Shown here in pieces: positions 50,755 through 59,242 of a stretch of 64,000 nt of DNA; the stretch's first letter is position 1; each line of letters begins with the position of its first letter. Both the position numbers and the translations under genes were made by a program. Below the pieces are notes generated by a model. It did not search any database and had not been told where the DNA came from. It saw only the letters and a list, made by a program, of their open reading frames with translations. The stretch is from Caldithrix sp964532875 (lineage in GTDB: Bacteria > Calditrichota > Calditrichia > Calditrichales > Calditrichaceae), in contig CAZHIZ010000001.1 of assembly GCA_964532875.1 (NCBI GenBank), positions 12,851 to 76,850 of the forward strand, in the 5' to 3' direction.

Positions 50755-53601
50755 ATGAATAACAAATTAATGCTCTTCATCTTTATTCTATCTTTTTTAT
50801 TGAGTAGTGCCTTTGCCGCCACAACGGGTAAAATTGTAGGGCGGGTAACGGATGCAGCTACCGGCGAACCTCTGGCGGCAGCGAACATCGTTATTAAAGG
50901 CATGCCCCTGGGTGCAGCTACCGATCTGGACGGTTATTATGTGATATTAAATGTTCCTCCCGGGGTTTACACCTTGCAAGCCATTTATGTGGGCTACTCG
51001 GTGAGCGAAGTAAAAAATGTGGAAGTGAAAGTCGGATTAACCACTACCATCAATTTTAAATTAAAAGAAGCCAGTTATGAAGGCGAAACCATTGTAACGG
51101 TTGCGGAACGCCCTTTAATTCAAAAAGACGCTACGGCTACGGCGGCCGTAGTTACCGCCCAGGAAATGAAAGCTTCTCCGATCGAGAATTTTACAGATAT
51201 TGCTCAAATTAAAGCCGGCGTTAACGTGGGCCCGGACGGCGCCTTGCACTTTAGAGGCGGGCGCTCCTCGGAAGTGGCTTATATCGTCGATGGTATCCCC
51301 GTAACCAATGCCATCGACGGGGGAATGTCCATGGATGTTTCGACCAATGCCATTGAAGAGCTTTCATTGATTACCGGTTCGTTTAATGCGGAATACGGGC
51401 AGGCCATGTCGGGTGTGGTCAACATCGTGACCAAGGAAGGCGGTTCCAAGTTTAGCGGTAATGTTTCCGTGCATGCCGGTGATATCGTAACACGCCCCCA
51501 AAACAGTAAATATTTTTTACCGGAAATAAAAAAGATCGATCCCCTTAACACCGTCGATACGCGTTTCGGCCTTTCCGGCCCGTTATTCAAAGACCGGGTA
51601 ACATTTAATGTTTCCGGTCGTTATTTGCGAGACAACGGTTACCTGTACGGACAGCGTATTTATGATACACGCAATATCTTTTTTTCCAATGTTACCGGCG
51701 ACAGTGCCTATGTTTCGCTCAATTCGCAAAAACGTTTCAACCTGCAAAGTAAATTGAAATTTCGCCTGACCAATTCCATCGATTTTTATTTTACGACTCT
51801 GTATGAAAACAGAAAATACCAAAACTATAATCACCGCCGGAGCAAAGTTCCGCAAGGGATCCCGTGGAATTTCGACAATTCGTTGCAGTTTATCGGTAAA
51901 ATCAATCACCAATTCAGTTCCAAGGCTTTCTATTCTTTAGCAGTAGGTTTTCTGAATAGAAATTACAAATATTATCTTGATAAAGATCCGTTCTCTACCA
52001 AATATGTGTGGAGCGGTTACAGTACGGGCCAATATTTTTATCCCGGCGGAACGGATAATCATCGCGTGTTTGAAGATCAAAAACAATTAACGCTCAAATG
52101 GGATTTGACCTCCCAGATATTAAAAAATCATGAAGTGAAAACCGGGCTGGAATTCAAGTACCTTTCGCTGGCCCGTCATTCCTATTATGTGGATCCGGAC
52201 CGCCGCGACGAACCGTATGTGGACGCCAATCATAACGGCATGTACGATCCGGGAGAAGAATTCACCGATATTAATTTCGACGGCAAATGGAATCCGGCCA
52301 GAGACGACAACGGCGACGGAATTCCCGGGAATATTATCGAATTACAAGGGTGGACGAATGACAAATGGCACCGCTATCCCAAGGAATTTGCCTATTATGT
52401 ACAGGATAAAATCGAATTGAAAGATATGGTCTTGAATGTGGGTTTGCGTTTCGATTATTTTGAACCGGACGGACACGTTTTGGCCGATCCTACCGATCCG
52501 GATATCAATTCGCCCATCAAAAACGAAAACATTTGGAAAGATTACGGGACGGACGGCATCCCCAATACGCACGATCCCGACGGTACCGAGGGTAACGGTG
52601 TGCAGGATCCGGGAGAACCCATTGTTACTTTGCAGGAAAGGGAAAAGTATTGGTACAAAGATGTCAAACCCAGCATGCAGCTAAGTCCGCGTATTTCGTT
52701 TGCCTTTCCCATTTCGGCAAACGGTAAGTTGTTCTTTTCCTACGGACATTTTTTCCAATTGCCGCCCTATCGCTTTTTGTACACCGATTACAATAATCAC
52801 GTAAAACCCGGTTTAATTCGTACAGATATGGGAAATCCGGCCCTGAAGCCTCAAAAGACGATTAGCTACGAGGTGGGTATTGAGCAACAATTAATGCCCG
52901 GTGTGGCCGGTTATTTAAAAATCTACCAACGCGATATTCGCAATATCATCGGACAAAAGATCATTATTTTGCCCAATACCGATGCCTATGCCCTTTACAT
53001 AAACCATGATTACGGGCGCGTGCGCGGTATTAATTTTAGTGTGGTCAAACGCTTCTCCAGTCATTTTTCGGCAACGATCGATTACACTTATCAAATTGCC
53101 GAAGGAAATGAATCCAGTCCCACGGCTACACGAACTAAGTTCCGCTTAAAAGAAGAAGCCATTAAGAAAATCGTGCCGCTCGATTGGGATCAAACCCATA
53201 CGCTTCGATTAAACGGCATGTATTCCAAACCGGAAGATTGGATGGTCAGCATGATCGGGCGCATCGAATCGGGATATCCGTACACACCTATGGGAATCAA
53301 TGAAATTGTCAAGATTTCGGAAGAAAACAGTGCGCGTAAAATTCCCATTATCAAATTCGATTTAACCTTGCGTAAATACTTCAAATTGCAGATGGCCGAT
53401 ACCAAATATCTCTTTTCGGTTTATGCCAAAGTGTACAACTTGTTTGATCGGTTGAATGAAAAATACGTTTGGGATTCGACAGGACGCGCCACGTACGGTT
53501 TAGGCTTGTTCGGCGGTAAATTCGATGAAGATTGGCAGCGCAGACCGCATTGGTTCTACAAACCGCGTGAAATCTTTTTAGGCGTTGAATTTAGTTTTTG
53601 A
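50755..53601 (+). CDS. TonB-dependent receptor with carboxypeptidase-regulatory domain (cassette 2)
   Basis: A 948-aa outer-membrane receptor paralogous to the one at 25271. Signal peptide FIFILSFLLSSAFA; CarboxypepD_reg-like domain (about 24-105: GKIVGRVTDAATGEPLAAAN, TDLDGYYVILNVPPGVYTLQ); plug (about 120-225: LHFRGGRSSEVAYIVDGIPV, FNAEYGQAMSGVVNIVTKEG); barrel ending LGVEFSF with a terminal Phe. Two Asp/Gly-rich stretches, about 482-515 (DANHNGMYDPGEE, DDNGDGIPGN) and 578-622 (DPDGTEGNGVQDPGEP), look like calcium-binding loops in extracellular parts. AGGAGGTAA precedes the ATG. Followed after 21 bp by its secreted partner gene. Confidence 0.9.
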   Translation: MNNKLMLFIFILSFLLSSAFAATTGKIVGRVTDAATGEPLAAANIVIKGMPLGAATDLDGYYVILNVPPGVYTLQAIYVGYSVSEVKNVEVKVGLTTTINFKLKEASYEGETIVTVAERPLIQKDATATAAVVTAQEMKASPIENFTDIAQIKAGVNVGPDGALHFRGGRSSEVAYIVDGIPVTNAIDGGMSMDVSTNAIEELSLITGSFNAEYGQAMSGVVNIVTKEGGSKFSGNVSVHAGDIVTRPQNSKYFLPEIKKIDPLNTVDTRFGLSGPLFKDRVTFNVSGRYLRDNGYLYGQRIYDTRNIFFSNVTGDSAYVSLNSQKRFNLQSKLKFRLTNSIDFYFTTLYENRKYQNYNHRRSKVPQGIPWNFDNSLQFIGKINHQFSSKAFYSLAVGFLNRNYKYYLDKDPFSTKYVWSGYSTGQYFYPGGTDNHRVFEDQKQLTLKWDLTSQILKNHEVKTGLEFKYLSLARHSYYVDPDRRDEPYVDANHNGMYDPGEEFTDINFDGKWNPARDDNGDGIPGNIIELQGWTNDKWHRYPKEFAYYVQDKIELKDMVLNVGLRFDYFEPDGHVLADPTDPDINSPIKNENIWKDYGTDGIPNTHDPDGTEGNGVQDPGEPIVTLQEREKYWYKDVKPSMQLSPRISFAFPISANGKLFFSYGHFFQLPPYRFLYTDYNNHVKPGLIRTDMGNPALKPQKTISYEVGIEQQLMPGVAGYLKIYQRDIRNIIGQKIIILPNTDAYALYINHDYGRVRGINFSVVKRFSSHFSATIDYTYQIAEGNESSPTATRTKFRLKEEAIKKIVPLDWDQTHTLRLNGMYSKPEDWMVSMIGRIESGYPYTPMGINEIVKISEENSARKIPIIKFDLTLRKYFKLQMADTKYLFSVYAKVYNLFDRLNEKYVWDSTGRATYGLGLFGGKFDEDWQRRPHWFYKPREIFLGVEFSF

Positions 53602-53622
53602 CAGCTTTGGTGGAGGAAAATC

Positions 53623-56409
53623 ATGAATAAAAATAAAATCGTTGCGTTCATTCTGATACTCTTTGCATTTTTAAGCCTTTCCCCGACGGCTTATGCCCAA
53701 AATGCGCCGCATGTTCGGAAGCTGATGAAATATTGGACGCAGCAACAATTTGAAAATTGGGGTAAGTGGAATCATAAAGTCCAATTGCTCAAATCGGCCG
53801 GTGCCGCCGATCGGCGACAGGGCATCATGGACGGAAATAAAATAACCACTGTGTTTTACAATTACGGCTCCATCGGCCGTCCCAATACCGAGCCGTCGAT
53901 CGAATGGCCCAGCGGCAGCAATCATGGTTACGCTTATGAATTCGGGCCGCTGGTTGGTGCCGAAGTGGTGGACATTTACGGCGACACCGTACACATCATT
54001 TCCGATGCTCTAATCGACGGCGGCGATCGCGCGCCCAGTGGCAAAGTTTGGGGATGGCAGCCGCTGCCGCAGTATTTGAATCCGACGGCTTCCACACCGG
54101 CCATGAGTAACAATCCGGCCAGTTGGCCGCAAACCATGTCGCCTTCGAATCCGTTTTACAATCCCAATGCCACCGGACCCGACGACCGCTTTTTATGGCC
54201 TGGCGTACACAAGCAAGGCGAAGTTTCGGCTGATCTGGAAGCCTATTGGGTCATGGACGATCGGGATAATGATGAGTTCGCTTATTATCCCTTTATTAAC
54301 GATTCGTCACGGCGCGGTTTAGGTGTTCAACTGACCTGTCGTCTAATGCAATTTGCGGCCACTCCGGCGGAAGATATCATTTTTTACATCATTAAAATCG
54401 AAAATGTCAGCGACAAACCCTTGAAAAAAGTGGTCGTCGGGATGTACGGCGATCCGCATATCGGCGGCCCGGGTGATTTTGCCGATGATATGGCCGGATT
54501 CGATCGGGAAAAGAATATGGTCTTTTCCTGGGACAAGGAAGGTTCCAGTAACGATTTTGGCATTCCCTGGGACGAGTTGGGTTGGTTGGGATTTAAATTC
54601 TTGGAAAGTCCCAAAGACAGCCTGGGTAATCAGTTGGGCTTAACCAGCATGACCGCTCCGGTGTACGCTTCGGCCGAAGCGACACCCTCCAATGATGACA
54701 TTATGTGGAAGCAGTTGACCCCGGGGCAGTTCGACGAAAACAATATCATTCAGGAATCGGACAATGTTTTCCTGTTCGGTTCGGGATACTTTTCGCTGGC
54801 ACCGGGTGAATCGCAACAATTTTCCGTTGCCATTATCCTGGGCAAGGGGAAGGACGATTTATTTGCCAATGCCGAAATTGCTCAGGAAATTTACGATTTG
54901 AACTACAAGTTCACCAAGGCTCCGGATCCGCCGCACGTTACGGCCGTACCGGGAGACGGGGAAGTAACGTTGTATTGGGATACGTCCGCCGAAAATGCCT
55001 ATGACGATTTCTTTAAAGCGTATGACTTCGAAGGATACAAAATTTACAAGAGCACGGACAAAGGACAAACCTGGGGCCCGGTGATTACCAATTCCTACGG
55101 TCAGGAAGTGGGTTTTAAACCTCTGGCCCAATACGATGTGATCGATGATAAAGAAGGATTGTTCCCCTACGACAAGGACGGGTACAAATTCGATCTTGGT
55201 AAAAATACCGGTCTGGTACACACCTTTACCGATCACAATGTTATTAACGGAGTCACCTATTACTATGCGGTTACGGCGTATGATTCGGGATATGCTTCGC
55301 GCAATGTCACCCCGTCCGAATCCGGCAAGTACAAAGGGCGCAATATGGTGGCCGTCATGCCCACCCCGCGGGCGGCCGGATACAGCGATGCCACGACGCA
55401 AGTGGAACATGCCGCCGGATTTTCCACGGCTCAGGTGCAGGCTAAGGTGATTGATCCGCTCAAAGTGACCGGAAAAGATTACATTGTGAGCATCGACGAC
55501 ACCTCTTCTTCAAATAAAATGGTTAACATCACCGATGCCGACGGAAAAGAAATTGTTACAAATTTCTCCCATTTAGACGGGTTCCCGGTTATTTTCGACG
55601 GCATCATGGCTTCGTTTAACGACGTGACTTTTGTGACACCGATTGATTCGTTAACCGGATGGAGCGAAACTACTTCGCAAACCACCAAGGATTCCGTGCA
55701 ATTGGAAGTTAGCCTTTTTACCGGCGGTGTGCGTCTGGAACGCGATTTGGAAATTCGCTTTTTCGACGACATCGTGGATACGACGTACAACCATAAACCG
55801 GTTCCCTTCGAGATATGGAATACCACGGATAACGAACAATTAAATTCGTTTTACGTGGATAAAAATCAAAAAGGTGTGCTGGATAAAGGCGATAAGATTG
55901 TGGCCCTGACGGAAGTAAACGGACGTTTAAAAGGTGCCTGGCAGGCGGAAGTAAAAAGCGAAAACGCCTGGCAACCGAAAAAAGGCGATGTGTATGTCAT
56001 TAAGATCGCCAAGCCGTTCCGCAATACGGATCAATATGTCATTCACACCACACCGGCGGGAATTGACGAGAACAAGGCCAAAAATTCCCTGGATAAAATC
56101 GCCGTTATTCCCAATCCGTATGTGGTTACTTCCAGTTTTGAAACGCAACCGTTGTCGGTCTTCAGTGCCGGACGCGGTGAACGGCGCATCTATTTTATCA
56201 ATCTGCCTCAGAAATGCACCATACGAATTTACACAACTGCCGGGGAGCTCATTCGTACCTTACATCATGATAAACCGATCTTAAACGGTACGGAACCCTG
56301 GGACTTATTGACGGATGAAGGCCTGGAAATCTCCTACGGGATTTATGTTTACCATGTGGATGCCGGGCCCATCGGTGAGAAGACTGGTAAATTCGCAATA
56401 ATTAAATAA
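53623..56409 (+). CDS. Large secreted protein with FN3-like and C-terminal sorting-type domains (cassette 2)
   Basis: A 928-aa protein paralogous to the 28742 protein. Signal peptide with FILILFAFLSLSPTAYA. Conserved N-terminal half of unknown fold (WPSGSNHGYAYEFGPLVGAE; YPFINDSSRRGLGVQLTCRL). FN3-like domain about 434-570 (EVTLYWDTSAENAYDDFFKA, YDFEGYKIYKST, PLAQYDVID, HNVINGVTYYYAVTAYDSG). C-terminal beta-sandwich VIPNPYVVTSSFE, CTIRIYTTAGELIRTLHHDK, ending TGKFAIIK, a T9SS-like tail lacking the NPFNP motif. TGGAGG precedes the ATG. Between the receptor and a PorV-like gene; probably exported through T9SS and held at the surface near the receptor. Function unknown. Confidence 0.78.
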   Translation: MNKNKIVAFILILFAFLSLSPTAYAQNAPHVRKLMKYWTQQQFENWGKWNHKVQLLKSAGAADRRQGIMDGNKITTVFYNYGSIGRPNTEPSIEWPSGSNHGYAYEFGPLVGAEVVDIYGDTVHIISDALIDGGDRAPSGKVWGWQPLPQYLNPTASTPAMSNNPASWPQTMSPSNPFYNPNATGPDDRFLWPGVHKQGEVSADLEAYWVMDDRDNDEFAYYPFINDSSRRGLGVQLTCRLMQFAATPAEDIIFYIIKIENVSDKPLKKVVVGMYGDPHIGGPGDFADDMAGFDREKNMVFSWDKEGSSNDFGIPWDELGWLGFKFLESPKDSLGNQLGLTSMTAPVYASAEATPSNDDIMWKQLTPGQFDENNIIQESDNVFLFGSGYFSLAPGESQQFSVAIILGKGKDDLFANAEIAQEIYDLNYKFTKAPDPPHVTAVPGDGEVTLYWDTSAENAYDDFFKAYDFEGYKIYKSTDKGQTWGPVITNSYGQEVGFKPLAQYDVIDDKEGLFPYDKDGYKFDLGKNTGLVHTFTDHNVINGVTYYYAVTAYDSGYASRNVTPSESGKYKGRNMVAVMPTPRAAGYSDATTQVEHAAGFSTAQVQAKVIDPLKVTGKDYIVSIDDTSSSNKMVNITDADGKEIVTNFSHLDGFPVIFDGIMASFNDVTFVTPIDSLTGWSETTSQTTKDSVQLEVSLFTGGVRLERDLEIRFFDDIVDTTYNHKPVPFEIWNTTDNEQLNSFYVDKNQKGVLDKGDKIVALTEVNGRLKGAWQAEVKSENAWQPKKGDVYVIKIAKPFRNTDQYVIHTTPAGIDENKAKNSLDKIAVIPNPYVVTSSFETQPLSVFSAGRGERRIYFINLPQKCTIRIYTTAGELIRTLHHDKPILNGTEPWDLLTDEGLEISYGIYVYHVDAGPIGEKTGKFAIIK

Positions 56410-56422
56410 ACGGAGCATGATC

Positions 56423-57436
56423 ATGAGAACAATACATTTGATTTTTATTCTTCTGTTGAGCATTGCACTCGGGTCTGCCGGTGAAATTACCAAAAAAGGT
56501 ACCAGCGCCGCCCAATTTTTGAAGATCGGTGTCGGTGCTCGGGCAACGGCCATGGGCGAAAGTTTCGTGGCCGAAGCCAACGATGCCTCGGCGGTCTATT
56601 GGAATCCGGCCGGTCTGGCTCATTTGACGCGTAATGAATTGTTGCTGGTGCGTACCAATTGGATCGCCGGTATGACCTACGATTTCGCCACGGTTACCAT
56701 ACCGATGCAGTCAATCGGAACGTTCGGGCTATTCTACCAGGCCTTGAATATGGGCGAGATGAAAGTCCGCACGGAATATCAGCCGGACGGTACGGGCGAA
56801 TTGTTTGATGCCAGTAGCTTTTCCCTTGGACTGAGTTATGCCCGAACCATGACCGACCGATTCGCTTTCGGTCTTACGGCCAAATACATTCGGGAGCAAA
56901 TTTGGCACGAGTCCGCTGCTACCATGGCTATTGATTTGGGCATTACCTACCGAACTTCCATTAAAAATTTGCGTCTGGGAATGGCTATTTTAAACTACGG
57001 CGGAAAAATGCAAATGAACGGCAAAGATCTGCTCACCTTTGTGGATGTGGATCCTAATTTAAAGGGAAATAACGAGTACATCGTCTCCCGTTTGAATACC
57101 GAAAAATTCGATATTCCTCTGAACTTTCGTATCGGCCTGGCTTATGATCCGATTAAAACCGATTTTTCGCGGGTAACGATTACCATGGACGGCGTTTCAC
57201 CTAATGATTTTAACGAATATTTGAACGTGGGCATGGAATATGCCTTCCGCAACATGGTCTTTTTACGCACCGGTTTCAAAGGGATTGGAATTCACAATGC
57301 CGAAGGCGGTTTTTCGGCTGGTGCCGGTATTAAATACAAAATGACCGGCCAATTGGGTTTGGTCATCGATTACGCCTATGTGGATTTCGGGCGTTTGAAT
57401 AATGTTCAACGTTTTTCCCTGCGTATCTTGTTCTAA
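56423..57436 (+). CDS. PorV/PorQ-family outer-membrane barrel (cassette 2)
   Basis: A 337-aa outer-membrane protein with the same hallmark as 32014-33084: GTSAAQFLKIGVGARATAMG, then ESFVAEANDASAVYWNPAGL. A short signal peptide (TIHLIFILLLSIALGSAG) precedes it and the last strand ends SLRILF. The ATG at 56423 is preferred to one at 56417 because CGGAG is then 7 bases away. It follows the secreted protein by 13 bp and ends in a terminator, closing cassette 2. By family it would belong to T9SS or a PorV-like carrier role; specificity for the adjacent secreted protein is inference. Confidence 0.9.
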   Translation: MRTIHLIFILLLSIALGSAGEITKKGTSAAQFLKIGVGARATAMGESFVAEANDASAVYWNPAGLAHLTRNELLLVRTNWIAGMTYDFATVTIPMQSIGTFGLFYQALNMGEMKVRTEYQPDGTGELFDASSFSLGLSYARTMTDRFAFGLTAKYIREQIWHESAATMAIDLGITYRTSIKNLRLGMAILNYGGKMQMNGKDLLTFVDVDPNLKGNNEYIVSRLNTEKFDIPLNFRIGLAYDPIKTDFSRVTITMDGVSPNDFNEYLNVGMEYAFRNMVFLRTGFKGIGIHNAEGGFSAGAGIKYKMTGQLGLVIDYAYVDFGRLNNVQRFSLRILF

Positions 57437-57448
57437 TCTTTTGCCTCC

Positions 57449-57480
57449 GGGGCTGTCTGATCGGGCAGCCCCTTCTCTTT
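57449..57480 (+). terminator. Terminator of receptor cassette 2
   Basis: GGGGCTG (57449-57455) pairs with CAGCCCC (57466-57472), extendable by T-G and C-G pairs inside, followed by TTCTCTTTT, 12 bases after the stop codon. Confidence 0.8.
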
Positions 57481-57601
57481 TGCCGCCTGAATACACTTTT
57501 GCGTTTTCCCTTTTCTCGTAAATTCCTGCCCAAGGGTAAATCATTTCCAAATGGTCAGATATTTTCCTAAATTCCGGTTCAGATAAAACCGGGAGTTCAA
57601 T

Positions 57602-59170
57602 ATGAAAAAGTTCCTATCTGTTCTGTTTGTTTTTCTTTCCTTCGCATTGATCATCCAATGCAGCCGTTCTTCGTATCCCGAAAACGTGCGGGAAGCATTG
57701 AGACAGGCCGGCAAAAATCGAAGCGCTTTGGAAAGCGTGATCCGCCATTATCAAAAAAGAGCACAGGATTCTCTCAAATTAAAAGCCGCTTATTATTTGA
57801 TCGGCAATATGCCCGGACACGGCTATGTGACCTACGTGTTAAAAGATACGGCCGGAAGGGAAGTGCCGTTTAATGTGCTCGCTTATCCGGATTACAAAAC
57901 CATGGTTGCTGCCTGGGATTCCATTGCCGCCATTCGTGGCAAATTGGATTTCACCAAAAAAGAATTTGTTGAGGATGTGAAAGTCATTAGCGCCGGTTTT
58001 TTGATTAAGAATATTGATTTGTCATTTAAAGTGTGGCACGAAAAACCGTGGGCCCGATTTTTGAGTTTCGATCAATTTTGTCGTTACATTTTACCCTACC
58101 GCGGCAGCAACGAACCGCTCGAAGATTGGCGCAGCTATTTTTACCGCAAATACCGTTGGCTCGATTCGGCTTATGCCCACTCGCGGAATGTGGTGCAGGT
58201 GGCCACGGCCATTAATGAAGATTTGAAGTCGTGGTTTACCTTTGATTCGCGTTTCTACCGCCATCCCACCGATCAGGGATTGCATGAAATGTTAAAAAAC
58301 AAAATGGGCCGTTGCGAGGATATGGCCAATTTGGCCATTTTTGCCATGCGTGCAAACGGCTTGGCCGTGACCAGCGATTACACCCCGTATTGGGCCGATG
58401 CGGCTAATAATCATGCCTGGAACGCTCTGATCGATACGTCCGGCAAGGCCATTCCGTTTATGGGCAGCTTATTTGATCCCGGCAAATATACGTTACCCAA
58501 CCGTATTGCCAAAGTTTATCGTAAAACCTACGAATATCATCGGGAGAATTTGATTTTTAAAGTTAAAAACAAACGGCTTGTCCCGCGTTGGCTCTCCGGT
58601 AAAAGTTACATTGATGTCACCAAAGAATATGTTCCCACGGCCGATGTGACGATTCGCTTAAATGCCGCCCATCCCGATTCCATTCATTATGCCTATTTGT
58701 GTGTGTTTAATACGGGCGAATGGCAACCCATTCACTGGGGGCAAATCCGTAATGGTCAGGTCACGTTTACGGCTATGGGTAAAAATTTGGCCTATTTGCC
58801 GGCTTACTACATAAAACAAAAAATACAACCGGCCGCTCCGGCCTTTATTCTGCAAAAAGACGGCCAGGTGCATTTCTTACGAGCCGATACCAACCATGTC
58901 ACATCGCTCGCCTTAATTTCCACAATGAAACGTGTGACCCAACAAGCCACGGACAGCAAGAAAAAGAGTTTTTTGGACAAAGGAGCGGAATACGAGTTAT
59001 TCTACTGGCAAAACGGTTGGCGTTCGTTGGGGAAAAAGAAGGCACCCGGGCAGGGGGCATTGATCTTTAAACGCGTACCGGAGAATGCTTTATTCTGGTT
59101 GGTCAAAGAAGGATCGAAAAAATACGAACGTATTTTTATTTATCGCCACGGCCGGCAAATTTGGTATTAG
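57602..59170 (+). CDS. Transglutaminase-like lipoprotein
   Basis: A 522-aa exported protein with a lipoprotein signal (VFLSFALIIQC, Cys about 20). The middle (about 220-300) carries a transglutaminase/protease-like core: KMGRCEDMANLAIFAMRANG provides the Cys, NNHAWNALIDTSGKAIPF the His and Asp. The flanking N-terminal region is helical (LRQAGKNRSALESVIRHYQK) and the C-terminal part is beta-rich. Such periplasmic papain-fold proteins cleave or cross-link proteins or peptidoglycan. The substrate is unknown. It stands alone between terminators, with its own 165-bp upstream gap. Confidence 0.82.
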   Translation: MKKFLSVLFVFLSFALIIQCSRSSYPENVREALRQAGKNRSALESVIRHYQKRAQDSLKLKAAYYLIGNMPGHGYVTYVLKDTAGREVPFNVLAYPDYKTMVAAWDSIAAIRGKLDFTKKEFVEDVKVISAGFLIKNIDLSFKVWHEKPWARFLSFDQFCRYILPYRGSNEPLEDWRSYFYRKYRWLDSAYAHSRNVVQVATAINEDLKSWFTFDSRFYRHPTDQGLHEMLKNKMGRCEDMANLAIFAMRANGLAVTSDYTPYWADAANNHAWNALIDTSGKAIPFMGSLFDPGKYTLPNRIAKVYRKTYEYHRENLIFKVKNKRLVPRWLSGKSYIDVTKEYVPTADVTIRLNAAHPDSIHYAYLCVFNTGEWQPIHWGQIRNGQVTFTAMGKNLAYLPAYYIKQKIQPAAPAFILQKDGQVHFLRADTNHVTSLALISTMKRVTQQATDSKKKSFLDKGAEYELFYWQNGWRSLGKKKAPGQGALIFKRVPENALFWLVKEGSKKYERIFIYRHGRQIWY

Positions 59171-59181
59171 CATTACCAAAA

Positions 59182-59218
59182 AAGGGTGCAAAACTCAAAG
59201 AGATGAATTTGCACCCTT
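59182..59218. terminator. Bidirectional terminator between convergent genes
   Basis: AAGGGTGCAAA (59182-59192) pairs perfectly with TTTGCACCCTT (59208-59218); it lies between the transglutaminase-like gene and the leftward DUF2249-fusion gene. Confidence 0.75.
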
Positions 59219-59242
59219 CATAAATCAACACATCGTGATAAT

